Position numbers and translations under genes: made by a program
Assembly (NCBI GenBank): GCA_041398565.1
Contig: JAWKUN010000005.1
Span: 1-64,000 of the forward strand
Length of the DNA stretch: 64,000 bases
Direction of reading: 5' to 3'
Origin: DATGPD01 sp041398565
Lineage (GTDB): Bacteria; Planctomycetota; UBA1135; UBA2386
In this document: piece after piece, positions 44,356 to 52,952 of the stretch
How the letters are laid out: each line of letters starts with the position of its first letter
How positions within the stretch are numbered: the first letter of the stretch is position 1
Notes under the pieces: generated by a model
The model's input: the letters and a program-made list of their open reading frames with translations, nothing else
Databases searched by the model: none
What the model was told of the DNA's origin: nothing

Positions 44356-46008
44356 TCAACGTCGTCCTCCCGCTCCGCCGGCGCGCAGCAGCCAGCCCTC
44401 CGGATCGACTTCGGCCTCCTGCCCGTCGAGCTCCACCACTCCCTTGCCGTCCACGATCTCGATGCGCTCGATCCGATCGCCGAGCTTGACCGGAACCGGC
44501 ATGGGGAAGGCCAAGTCGTTCGGTGCCAGCCAGCGCAGGGTCAACTTGCCGCCGCTGCGCGCCTCCATCAGCGTCGGCAACGCCGGTTGGCGCAGGTAGA
44601 CCTCGAAGAACCAACCGAGGTCCATGCCGGTGTGCTCCTCGAGGATCCGGCGCACACCCTCGGTGTCCTCGAAGCGCACGCACGAGCCGTCGGTCACCTT
44701 CTCGAGCGCCGGGTCGGGGTAGGCGAGCCGGCGCAACGCCACGAAGAACTTGTCGTCGCCGACCAGGAAGCGCAGCGTGTGCAGGACGCACGCCCCCTTG
44801 TAGTAGATGTCATTGCCGCTGTTGCCGAAGTAGATCTGCTTGCTGTCCATCGTCTCGCGCGGCGCCACCGCCCGCTGGTTGGCGAGCATCCGCCGCCAGC
44901 GACCGACCTGCACGAGGTACTGCGGCCGCCCGCGCCGGCTCTCGATGTAGAGCCCCTGCATGTAGGTGCCGATCCCCTCGTGGATCCACATGTCCTTCCA
45001 GTCGCGACAGGTCACCAGGTTGCCCCACCACTCGTGGCTCATCTCGTGGTGGTGCAACCAGTCGTAGTCGAACTCGCGTTTTCGGAACTTGTTGCCGTAG
45101 GCGATGATGGTCTGGTGCTCCATACCGAGGTGCGGCGTCTCGGCGATGCCGTACTTCTCGCCACGGAACGGGTAGGGCCCGCACACCTCTTCCATGTGGT
45201 GCAGGTGGTCGAGGAACTCCGGCAGAGCCTTCTCGGCCTGCGCCCGGTCCTCGCTCAGCGCGAAGAACTGCACCGGAACCTTGTCGCCACAGGTCGACTC
45301 GTACACGCGCTCGATCACCGAGTAGGGCGCGATGTTGAGCGCCACGCAGTAGTTCGAAATGGGCACGCCGATGTGCCAGTGGTAGGTGATGACCTTGTGG
45401 ACCGGGTCCGGCTCGGCCTGCACGAGATGACCGTTGGCTGCGCACACCAGACCGCTCGGTACCGTGACGAAGAGGTCCATGGTCTCCGGCTTGTCCGATG
45501 GATGGTCCTTGCACGGCCACCACAAGTCAGCACCCTCGCCCTGGCAGCTGGTGGCGATCCAGGGCTTGCCGTCCTTGGTCTTGGCCCAGGTGAAGCCGCC
45601 CTGCCAGGGCGGGTTGGGCGCACGGCGCGGCTTGCCGCCGTAGGTCACGCTCACCTTGAAGTCGGTCCCGGCCTTCAGGGTCAATGGGATCCGGATGCGA
45701 CCGTCCTCGTGCACGGCGTCCAGCAGGTGGCCCGGTATCTCGACCTTGCCGACCTGCAAGGCGTCATCGAGGTCGAGCACGATCGTGTCGGTGTCAGCTG
45801 TGGCCCGGGCCCTCATGGTGAGCACACCTTCGATCTGCTCCTTCTCGGGGTCGACGGCGAGTTCGAGACGGTAGGCGCGGACGTCGTAGCACGCCTGCTC
45901 GGGGATGAGCACGCCTCCCGACGCCTGAGCACGTCCGGCCTCCTGACCGGACGCCGGCACGACGAGAACGGCGACGATCAGGGCCCAAAGCGTCCGCGTG
46001 GTGAGCAT
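44356..46008 (-). CDS. M1-family zinc metallopeptidase
   Basis: 550 residues; the second Met of the frame (MLTTRTLWALIVAVLVVPASGQ) is taken because it begins a clean signal peptide; the first would add four residues. N-terminal beta saddle domain, then the gluzincin core: GMEHQTIIAYG at the exopeptidase position where GAMEN is usual (Glu kept), the zinc site HEMSHEWWGN at 321-330 and the third ligand Glu344 in WIHEGIGTY, giving HExxH-18-E. A YYKGACVLHTLR segment offers the transition-state Tyr. A short C-terminal beta domain follows; no ERAP-like helical domain. Exported aminopeptidase. Confidence 0.9.
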   Translation of the reverse strand: MLTTRTLWALIVAVLVVPASGQEAGRAQASGGVLIPEQACYDVRAYRLELAVDPEKEQIEGVLTMRARATADTDTIVLDLDDALQVGKVEIPGHLLDAVHEDGRIRIPLTLKAGTDFKVSVTYGGKPRRAPNPPWQGGFTWAKTKDGKPWIATSCQGEGADLWWPCKDHPSDKPETMDLFVTVPSGLVCAANGHLVQAEPDPVHKVITYHWHIGVPISNYCVALNIAPYSVIERVYESTCGDKVPVQFFALSEDRAQAEKALPEFLDHLHHMEEVCGPYPFRGEKYGIAETPHLGMEHQTIIAYGNKFRKREFDYDWLHHHEMSHEWWGNLVTCRDWKDMWIHEGIGTYMQGLYIESRRGRPQYLVQVGRWRRMLANQRAVAPRETMDSKQIYFGNSGNDIYYKGACVLHTLRFLVGDDKFFVALRRLAYPDPALEKVTDGSCVRFEDTEGVRRILEEHTGMDLGWFFEVYLRQPALPTLMEARSGGKLTLRWLAPNDLAFPMPVPVKLGDRIERIEIVDGKGVVELDGQEAEVDPEGWLLRAGGAGGRR

Positions 46009-46091
46009 CTCGGGCACCATAGCGCGGCGCCTGGCCGACGCCGAGAAGAGGAGCGTGGCCGGACCGAGCTCCGAGCCTTACCTTCGGATCG

Positions 46092-46901
46092 ATGGCCCCG
46101 CCACCGGGCTCACCCCCCCGCGCCGTCGGCACCGCGGTCTCGATCGAGGCCTGGGCGGAGCGATTCGTCACGAGTCCCGACCTCGCCGTCAAGGTCGACC
46201 CGGGTCCGTCGCCACGCACCTTCGCCGGAGACCCGCCGCGACGCCTCGAAGCCCCCGGGCGCCCGCAGATCCTGACCCTGGTCGGCAAGGCCAAACGCTC
46301 GCTGCAGCCGCACCAGCTGCGCCAGCCGCGTCACCGCGCCCGACTGCTGCACACGTTCTGGCACCACGAACTGCAGGCCGCCGAGCTGATGGCGTGGGCC
46401 ATCCTCGCTTTCGCCGATGCACCGAGGAGCTTCCGCACGGGGCTGCTCGCCATCTGCAAGGAAGAGCTGGCTCACATGCGCATCTACCAGGCCGAGATCG
46501 AGCGCCTCGGTTTCGGCCTCGGCGCGTTCCCGGTGCGCGACTGGTTCTGGCAGCGCGTCGCCACCTGCGTCACCCCCATCCAGTTCGTGGCGTTGATGGG
46601 ACTGGGACTCGAGGGCGGCAACCTCGACCACTCCTCGCGCTACCGGCAGGCCTTCGTCGACGCTGGCGACCTGGACGCGGCGCGCGCCCAGGACCGGGTG
46701 GGCCGCGACGAGATCCGGCACGTGCGCTTCGCCGCCCGGTGGTTCGCGCGTTGGACCGGCGGGCTCGACTTCGACCGCTGGACGCGCGAGCTGCCACCGC
46801 CGCTGTCGCCACAGTTGCTGCGCGGGGCGCGGCTCGACCGTGACGCCCGGGCCCGAGCGGGCCTACCGCCCGAGTTCCTCGATGCCCTGGCGGCGACGTG
46901 A
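46092..46901 (+). CDS. DUF455 ferritin-like protein
   Basis: 269 residues. The family signature is clear: LLHTFWHHELQAAELMAWAILAFAD, ICKEELAHMRIYQAEIERLGF and VGRDEIRHVRFAARWF, three helices with Glu/His pairs (EL, EE-H, DE-H) that would bind a di-iron or similar metal site. DUF455 proteins are annotated as ferritin-like with no settled function. The N-terminal 80 residues (EAWAERFVTSPDLAVKVDPGPSP) are Arg/Pro-rich. The stop overlaps the downstream ATP-grasp-like gene as GTGA, so the two form a pair. Confidence 0.82.
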   Translation: MAPPPGSPPRAVGTAVSIEAWAERFVTSPDLAVKVDPGPSPRTFAGDPPRRLEAPGRPQILTLVGKAKRSLQPHQLRQPRHRARLLHTFWHHELQAAELMAWAILAFADAPRSFRTGLLAICKEELAHMRIYQAEIERLGFGLGAFPVRDWFWQRVATCVTPIQFVALMGLGLEGGNLDHSSRYRQAFVDAGDLDAARAQDRVGRDEIRHVRFAARWFARWTGGLDFDRWTRELPPPLSPQLLRGARLDRDARARAGLPPEFLDALAAT

Positions 46902-47908
46902 GGCTCGCTTTCGTCGCCAACCTCGACGCCGAGTGCGAGTGGTCGCGGACGCGCTACCGCCCCTCGGGTCGCCGGCGCGTCGACGTGCAGGCGCGCGCGA
47001 CGCGCGTGGCGGCCGCGCTGCAACGATGCCTCGGCGTCGAAGTCGTCGCCGTCGATCCCGACTCGCCAGCTCCCGACGTTGCCCGCGTCGACGGCACGTT
47101 GTGCTGGTGCCCGACGCCGCGAGCGCGCGCCGCCGCCGAGCGAGCGGGAGCGCCGCTGCCCGCGGCGCCGGCCGACGAGGTCCTGCGGCAAGTCAACCAT
47201 CGTCGCTTCGCCGTGCCGCTGGCCCCGCCGCTGCCCGGCGCGCGCTTCGTGCGCGACATGCCCGAGCTCGAGACCATCCTGGGCGCCCCGCGGCCGGCGG
47301 GCGGACATCTCCTCAAGCGGCCGTTCGGCTTCGCCGGGCGCGATCGCAAGCACGTGGCTGCCGACGTCCCGCTCGCCGGTGCGCTACACACCTGGGCCAG
47401 CGCCTCGATGACCGAGTACGGCTGCGGCCTGCAGGTCGAGCCGTTGGTGCGGGTCGAACGGGAGTTCGCTCTGCACGGCGTGGTCACGCGGCGCGGCCTC
47501 GTCCACCTCGGCGTACCGACGATCCAGGTCGTCGACGAGGCTGGGGCGTGGCGCGAGAGCCAGGTGGCCGCGCATGGCAGCATGGGCGCCGGCGAGGACG
47601 CCGAGCTGCGGGCCACTGGCTTTCGGGTCGGCGCCGCGCTGCACGCGGCGGGATACTTCGGGCCGTTCGGAATCGATGCCTACCGCTGGCGCGACGAGCG
47701 CGGCGAGGCGCACTTCCAGGCGTTGAGTGACCTCAATGCGCGCCTGACGATGGGTCTCGCGTCCGGTCTCGGCGGGCAGGCTCGCGTGCTGCTCGACGAG
47801 ATCCTCGGCGTCAGCCTCGACGCCACGGCGGCAGAAGGCACCCGGGCCGGAGAAGGTGCGGCCGCTCCACCCTCGCACACCGGCCCGGTGGTCGCCGATT
47901 CAGGGTGA
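46898..47908 (+). CDS. ATP-grasp-like protein
   Basis: 336 residues from GTG. The middle part has LLKRPFGFAGRDRKHV (nucleotide-binding lysine and glycine loop), YGCGLQVEPLVRVEREFALHGVV (acidic Mg-ligand strand) and YFGPFGIDAYRWRD...LSDLNARLTMG (the DLNAR closing Mg-binding motif typical of ATP-grasp ligases). An N-terminal preATP-grasp region precedes. It should couple ATP hydrolysis to joining a carboxylate with an amine or thiol; the substrate is unknown. Paired with a DUF455 ferritin-like gene by four-base overlap. Its 3' end overlaps the convergent kinase by nine bases. Confidence 0.72.
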   Translation: MRLAFVANLDAECEWSRTRYRPSGRRRVDVQARATRVAAALQRCLGVEVVAVDPDSPAPDVARVDGTLCWCPTPRARAAAERAGAPLPAAPADEVLRQVNHRRFAVPLAPPLPGARFVRDMPELETILGAPRPAGGHLLKRPFGFAGRDRKHVAADVPLAGALHTWASASMTEYGCGLQVEPLVRVEREFALHGVVTRRGLVHLGVPTIQVVDEAGAWRESQVAAHGSMGAGEDAELRATGFRVGAALHAAGYFGPFGIDAYRWRDERGEAHFQALSDLNARLTMGLASGLGGQARVLLDEILGVSLDATAAEGTRAGEGAAAPPSHTGPVVADSG

Positions 47909-49804
47909 GGCAGCACCAGCGCCGGCTTGCGTCGCCACCCCGTCCGGCAGCCAACGCGCCATGGCCTCACGCAGCGCCGCCGCACGCACCGGCTTGGTCA
48001 AGTAGTCGTTCATGCCCGCCCCGAGGCACTCCTCGCGGTCGCCGTTCTGCGCGTTCGCGGTGAGCGCGAGAATCGGCACGCGCGCCCCCTCGCCGCCCAA
48101 CGCCCGGATCGCCCGCGTCGCAGCGATACCGTCCATCACCGGCATCTGCACGTCCATGAGGACCAGGTCGCACCCGTACCGCTCGAAGGCGGTGATCGCT
48201 TCGCTGCCGTTGGCTGCCAGGAGGACGTGCACGTCCAGACGCGCCAGCATCGCGCACATCAACCGCTGGTTGACGACGTTGTCCTCCACCAGCAGGATGC
48301 TGCGGCCCGACCACGTCCTCGGCAGACGGCGGCGCGTCGTCTCGGCGCGGCCGGCGCCGACGATGGCGGCGGTCAGCGCCGCCCGCCGCAGTGGCCGAAT
48401 GAGGACACCGTCGACCCCGTCCTCCACCGCGTCGTACGCTGCCGACGGCGGCCGCAGCACGAGCAGCCGAGCATCGAAGCGGCCGCGTATCGCGGCGAGG
48501 GTCGGAGCGTCGATGCGCACTGCGTCGTCCACGAGCACGACGAGCGGCTCCTGTCGGTCGGCGAGATGCCGCAGCACGGCATGCGCCGCTGCTCCATCGC
48601 TGACCGAGGTGACCTCGAGGAAGTCGCACCGCAGCTGACGGGTGAGCAGCTCGCGACGACGGTCGTGGCCGTCGATCAACAGGATCAAGCCCGGCCGCAG
48701 CTCGGCGGGCGGAGCCGCCGACGACGCCACCGAGATCGGCACCCGCACGACGAAGCGGGTGCCGCGGCCGACCTCGCTCTCCACCATCACCTCGCCGTTC
48801 ATCTGTTCGATGATGCGCTTGACGATGGCCAGGCCCAGGCCGGTGCCGCCGAAGCGTCGCGCGGTGGAGTCCTCCGCCTGTTCGAAGGCGTGGAACAGGC
48901 GGTCGAGGCGATCGGGCGGGATCCCCACTCCGGAGTCGCGCACGGCGATCTCCAGCACGATCCGGGTGCCGGCGCGCTCGGCCACCCTCGCGCTCAGCTC
49001 GATGCTGCCCTCGTCGGTGAACTTCACCGCGTTGCTGACCAGGTTGGCGATCACCTGCCGCAGGCGCATGGGATCGCCCAACAGGCGCGGCGGCAGCTGT
49101 GGATCGAGGTCCAGCAGCAGCTCCACGCCGCGCGCATGCGCGGCCGGCGCGAACAAGGCGGTGACGTTCTCGAAGAGGTCGTCCCGCTCGAACTCGACGC
49201 GTTCGAGCATCAGCTTGCCTGCTTCGATCTTGGCCAGATCGAGCACGTCGTTGAGCAACGCCATGAGCGCCTCGCCCGACTCGCGCGCCACGGTCGCCCA
49301 TTCCCGCTGCTGCTCGTCGAGCTCGGTGTCGGTCAGCATGGCCAGGAAGCCCAGCAGGCCGTTGAGCGGCGTGCGGATCTCGTGGCTGAGGTTCGCCATG
49401 AAGGCGCTGCGCGCGCGCACGGTGGCCAAGGTCTCGTCGTGGCGCTGCTCGAGCGCGATCACCTGCCCCTCCAGCACGTACACACGGGTCGAGTGCCGTT
49501 GCGCCACCCGCCGCAGGCGCTCGACGAGGTCGCCGACACCCTCGGCGGGCGGGCCGGGCCGGACGGCGATGCCGGTGCCCACCTCGAGATCGCGCACGAC
49601 GTCGCGCAGGTGAGCTGCATGCGTGCGTGCCCGGCGCAGGACGGCACGAACCACCACGAAGCAAGCCGCGGTCAGACCGACACACAGCGACGGCAAGAAC
49701 TCGACTCCGCACAAGCAGAGTCCCGCCGTCGTGACGGCGGTGGCTGCGAGCGTCGGCGCGGCTCGAACGGCGCGGTTCACCGTCGCCCTCGCAGCCACAG
49801 CCAC
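47900..49804 (-). CDS. Hybrid histidine kinase with two receiver-like domains
   Basis: 634 residues from a GTG; GTG at 49906 (VPRW...) is an alternative that adds 34. Two N-terminal membrane helices (about 16-55), a HAMP-like linker, HisKA ANLSHEIRTPLNG with the phosphorylatable His, HATPase with NLVSNAVKFTDEG, DSGVGIPPD and GGTGLGLAI. A receiver-like domain follows (LILLIDGHDRRRELL) with the expected acidic Asp missing or displaced (VVLVDDAV), so it is probably a pseudo-receiver, then a normal receiver: ILLVEDNVVNQ, VLMDVQMPVMDG, LTANA, LTKPV. Signalling output unknown; no HPt domain. Confidence 0.88.
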   Translation of the reverse strand: MAVAARATVNRAVRAAPTLAATAVTTAGLCLCGVEFLPSLCVGLTAACFVVVRAVLRRARTHAAHLRDVVRDLEVGTGIAVRPGPPAEGVGDLVERLRRVAQRHSTRVYVLEGQVIALEQRHDETLATVRARSAFMANLSHEIRTPLNGLLGFLAMLTDTELDEQQREWATVARESGEALMALLNDVLDLAKIEAGKLMLERVEFERDDLFENVTALFAPAAHARGVELLLDLDPQLPPRLLGDPMRLRQVIANLVSNAVKFTDEGSIELSARVAERAGTRIVLEIAVRDSGVGIPPDRLDRLFHAFEQAEDSTARRFGGTGLGLAIVKRIIEQMNGEVMVESEVGRGTRFVVRVPISVASSAAPPAELRPGLILLIDGHDRRRELLTRQLRCDFLEVTSVSDGAAAHAVLRHLADRQEPLVVLVDDAVRIDAPTLAAIRGRFDARLLVLRPPSAAYDAVEDGVDGVLIRPLRRAALTAAIVGAGRAETTRRRLPRTWSGRSILLVEDNVVNQRLMCAMLARLDVHVLLAANGSEAITAFERYGCDLVLMDVQMPVMDGIAATRAIRALGGEGARVPILALTANAQNGDREECLGAGMNDYLTKPVRAAALREAMARWLPDGVATQAGAGAASP

Positions 49805-49980
49805 CTCACGTCGCCGACTGTCGTGGAAATGGACATCCCCTCGTGCGATCCCACCACCTGTTCGGAAGAGGGTCGCCCGCCACTTGAATGGCCGCCACCT
49901 CGGCACGGTGACATCGTGCACGGGGAACCTCGTGCGCGGGAACACGGGGGCGCGGCGGCCCACGATGCGGACGCTTGCCG

Positions 49981-51324
49981 TCAGAGGGCGAGGGCGCCCG
50001 AGCTGTCGCCGAAGCGTTCCACCTCGGCACCCGCCCAACCGAGGAACGTGAGGTAGGCGTTGGCGAGCGGTGTCGGCCGCGGAGGCCGCAGGTGGCGCCC
50101 CCCGTGCAGGCGCCCCTGGCCGCCACCCACCAGGACGATCGGCAGGTCGTGGTGGGCGTGGCTGTTGCCGTCGGCGATGCCCGAGCCGTACATCACCACG
50201 GTGCTGTCGAGAAGGTTGCCCGCCGGTGTCTCGGTCGAGCCCAGGCGCTGGCAGAACCGTGCCAGCGCGCCGACGTGGAACAGGTTGATCCGCCGCAGCT
50301 TCTCCAGCTTGTCCGGCGCCCGGCGATGGTGCGACAGCTCGTGGTGTCCCTCCGGCACGTTCAGGAACGGGTAGCTGCGGTTGCTGCCGGCGTTGCCCAG
50401 CATGAAGGTGACGACCCGCGTGGCGTCGCTCTGCAGAGCCAGAGCGATGATCTCGTACATCAGGTGCAGGCGCGCGTCGGCCGCGAGCCGGCCGCGTTCC
50501 AGACCTGCGGGCGCAGCCGGTGCTGGCGGAGCGTCGGCCTGCAGTCTCCGCTCCACCTCGCGCACGGCGTCGAGATACTGTTCGAGGCGTGCGCGATCGG
50601 CAGGGCCGAGCACGGCGCGCAGCCGCCCGGCGTCGGCGGCGACGGCGTCGAGGACGCCGAGTCGCTCCCGCGGTGACAAGGCGCGGGCCGACTCCGACTT
50701 GCTGTCGGTGCCGAACAGGCGAGAGAAGGCGGCCCGTGGCGACACCTCCTTGCTGACTGGAGAGTCGGGGGCCTTCCAGCTGATGTTGTTGGAGTAGGCG
50801 CAGCTGTAGCCGGAGTCGCACACCCCGGCGGCACGCCCGGCCTCCATGCCGAGTTCGAGCGACGGCAGCCGCGTCCCAGGCCCGAGCACGCGAGCCAGGC
50901 GCTGGTCGATCGACACGCCGCAGGCGATGTCGGCGCCGCCCGTCTTCTTCGGATGCGCCGCCGTGAGGAACGCGGCCGCGGCGCGGGCGTGGTCGCCGGG
51001 ACCGTCACCGTGCGAGCGAGCGCCGTCGAGCATGGTGTTGCCGAGCACGAGCACGCGGTCGCGCAAGGCCGACAGGGGCTCGAGGAGCGGCGACAATCGC
51101 AGAGGTCCGTCGGAATCCTCCGGTTGCCACTCGTCCATCTTCTGGCCATTGGGCGCGAAGACGAACACGAAGCGCAGCGGCGACTCCGGTGTCTCTCGTC
51201 GTGCCGGACACATCGCGTCGAGCCAAGGCAACGGCACCGCCGCGCCGAGGCCGCGCAGGAACGTGCGACGCGACAGACTCCGGCCGAACACGGGGATGGG
51301 CCGGCGACCGGGGTCGCCGCCCAT
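49981..51324 (-). CDS. DUF1552 exported protein
   Basis: 447 residues from the ATG at 51324 with a twin-arginine signal (SLSRRTFLRGLGAAVPLPWLDAM). Conserved DUF1552 blocks: FVFVFAPNGQKMDEWQPE, LSPLLEPLSALRDRVLVLGNT, HARAAAAFLTAAHP, SIDQRLARVLG and the C-terminal VMYGSGIADGNSHAHHDLPIVLVGGGQG. The family is nearly confined to Planctomycetes, Verrucomicrobia and some Acidobacteria and is often linked to DUF1588/DUF1592 cytochrome proteins, which are not present here. An open frame continues upstream through 78-bp repeats; I consider that non-coding leader. Confidence 0.85.
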   Translation of the reverse strand: MGGDPGRRPIPVFGRSLSRRTFLRGLGAAVPLPWLDAMCPARRETPESPLRFVFVFAPNGQKMDEWQPEDSDGPLRLSPLLEPLSALRDRVLVLGNTMLDGARSHGDGPGDHARAAAAFLTAAHPKKTGGADIACGVSIDQRLARVLGPGTRLPSLELGMEAGRAAGVCDSGYSCAYSNNISWKAPDSPVSKEVSPRAAFSRLFGTDSKSESARALSPRERLGVLDAVAADAGRLRAVLGPADRARLEQYLDAVREVERRLQADAPPAPAAPAGLERGRLAADARLHLMYEIIALALQSDATRVVTFMLGNAGSNRSYPFLNVPEGHHELSHHRRAPDKLEKLRRINLFHVGALARFCQRLGSTETPAGNLLDSTVVMYGSGIADGNSHAHHDLPIVLVGGGQGRLHGGRHLRPPRPTPLANAYLTFLGWAGAEVERFGDSSGALAL

Positions 51325-51480
51325 CACACCAGCGTTGCAGCGGATGGAGTCAGACTCCACCGCTGAACGCTGGGTGGCCGCACGACAGGGGTCGTCGGCC
51401 ATCACTCCATCCTCGCAGCGGATGGAGCCAGGCTCCTCTGCCGAACACTGGGTCGCCATGCCAGGATCGTCGTCCAATCG
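51325..51480. repeat. Two 78-bp direct repeats with palindromic cores
   Basis: Two imperfect copies spaced 78 bp apart upstream of the DUF1552 start. Their cores are palindromes GGAGTC-A-GACTCC (51346-51358) and GGAGCC-A-GGCTCC (51424-51436): two differences that preserve base pairing. Each has GCAGCGGAT before it and a GCNGAAC-type GCTGAACGCTGGG or GCCGAACACTGGG after it. The period is a multiple of three, so they could be read as protein repeats, but pairing seems the constrained feature. Perhaps operator sites for a dimeric regulator. Confidence 0.6.
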
Positions 51481-51580
51481 CCCGCGCGGTGCAAAGGGGT
51501 GCCCGTCGTCGGGCACCGAGCCATCGAGGATCCGCCACACTTCATGTCAGAGCCCGTGAAGAATTCGAGCGTACGGGTTC

Positions 51581-52316
51581 TGAGCTGCAAGGGCTGCGAA
51601 TCGTCGCGGCGGGCGCGAATTCGGCCGTGTTGTTCCGTTGCCACAGAGCTGACCAGGCCACGCCCGAGCAGCCCTGGAAGCTCCAAGCAACAACGGCGCC
51701 GGCGGCCCCCTCTGGTCGGCGCTGCGCCGACATCAACCCTTTGGGTTGCGGCCGCCGGCTGCGCTGAGCTGCAAGGGCTGCGAATCGTCGCGGCGGGCGC
51801 GAATTCGGCCGTGTTGTTCCGTTGCCACAGAGCTGACCAGGCCACGCCCGAGCAGCCCTGGAAGCTCCAAGCAACAACAGCGCCGGCGGCCCCCTCTGGT
51901 CGGCGCTGCGCCGACAACAACCCTTTGGGTTGCGGCCGCCGGCCGCGCTGAGCTGCAAGGGCTGCGAATCGTCGCGGCGGGCGCGAATTCGGCGGTGTTG
52001 TTCCGTTGCCACAGAGCTGACCAGGCCACGCCCGAGCAGCCCTGGAAGCTCCAAGCAACAACAGCGCCGGCGGCCCCCTCTGGTCGGCGCTGCGCCGACA
52101 TCAACCCTTCGGGTTGCGGCCGCCGGCTGCGCTGAGCTGCAAGGGCTGCGAATCGTCGCGGCGGGCGCGAATTCGGCCGTGTTGTTCCGTTGCCACAGAG
52201 CTGACCAGGCCACGCCCGAGCAGCCCTGGAAGCTCCAAGCAACAACAGCGCCGGCGGCCCCCTCTGGTCGGCGCTGCGCCGACATCAACCCTTTGGGTTG
52301 CGGCCGCCGGCGGCGC
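51581..52316. repeat. Four 184-bp tandem repeats, each with a branched fold
   Basis: Units begin at 51581, 51765, 51949 and 52133 and differ at only a few bases, so amplification is recent. 184 is not a multiple of three, so ORFs through the array switch frame at each unit and are not genes. Each unit can form a GAGCT/CCAGG...CCTGG/AGCTC hairpin and a three-way structure: in unit 1 the outer 10-bp stem 51698-51707 / 51750-51759, an inner hairpin 51715-51731 and an inner hairpin 51734-51748. On the minus strand the array follows the sigma gene at 52362 and precedes DUF1552. No spacers, so not CRISPR. Confidence 0.92.
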
Positions 52317-52361
52317 TGAGCATGTCGCTGGCGATCGCCTTCGCGATCGCGAGCCTTCGGC

Positions 52362-52952
52362 TCAGCCGTCTGTGGCCGACTCGTCGTCGAGCAGCTCGGC
52401 CAAGCGCGCCAGGGCCCGCGACAGGAGCGTGCGCACCGCCACCTCGCTGCGGCCCATCTCCTCGGCGATCTCTCGATGGCTCATGCCGACGTAGCGGGCG
52501 AGCACGATCACCTCGCGGTAGTCGTCCGGCAGCGCATCGAGCGCCCGGTCGATGCGCATGGCCTCTTCGTGGGCAATGGCGTGCTGGCTCGGCGTCGGCG
52601 TGTGATCGCCCGCCCCGCTCCAATTGGTCGGCATCGCGCCCTCGCGGCCGATGTCGCGCTTCTTGGCGTGGTAGTACTCGTGCCGGTCGGCGATCTTGCG
52701 CAGGGCGGTGCGGTACAGCCAGCGACGGAACCCCTCGTCGCCGCCGTGCTGGTAGCGCGACAGGTTCTCCAGCACGTCCCGGCATGCCGACTGCACGATG
52801 TCCGAGTGGTCCTCGCGACCGCGCGCCACCTCGCCGGCGCGCAGGCGAACGAAGGCGCGCAGCCCGGGCAGATAGCGCTCGATCAGCTGGCTCACCGCTG
52901 CCTGGTCGCCGCGCGTCGCTGCTGCCAGAGTGTCGGCGTTCGGTTCGGCCAC
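52362..52952 (-). CDS. ECF-type RNA polymerase sigma factor
   Basis: 196 residues. Region 2: FVRLRAGEVARGREDHSDIVQSACRDVLENLSRYQHGGDEGFRRWLYRTALRKI with HSDIVQ; region 4: YREVIVLARYVGMSHREIAEEMGRSEVAVRTLLSRALARLAELL. The sequence belongs to the planctomycete-rich type with DHSDIVQS and a 30-residue linker. Unlike the other two sigma genes here it has no anti-sigma-like neighbour. It is followed on its own strand by 45 bp and then the 184-bp array, which could be in its 3' untranslated region. Confidence 0.9.
   Translation of the reverse strand: MAEPNADTLAAATRGDQAAVSQLIERYLPGLRAFVRLRAGEVARGREDHSDIVQSACRDVLENLSRYQHGGDEGFRRWLYRTALRKIADRHEYYHAKKRDIGREGAMPTNWSGAGDHTPTPSQHAIAHEEAMRIDRALDALPDDYREVIVLARYVGMSHREIAEEMGRSEVAVRTLLSRALARLAELLDDESATDG

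Noticed and set aside
51581..52316. CRISPR array
   Set aside because: Units are contiguous with no variable spacers and are far too long; no cas genes are present.
51542..52494. Several overlapping 120-250 residue ORFs with repeats inside the 184-bp array
   Set aside because: The unit length is not a multiple of three, so the same DNA appears in three frames in successive units; lack of stops is due to base composition.
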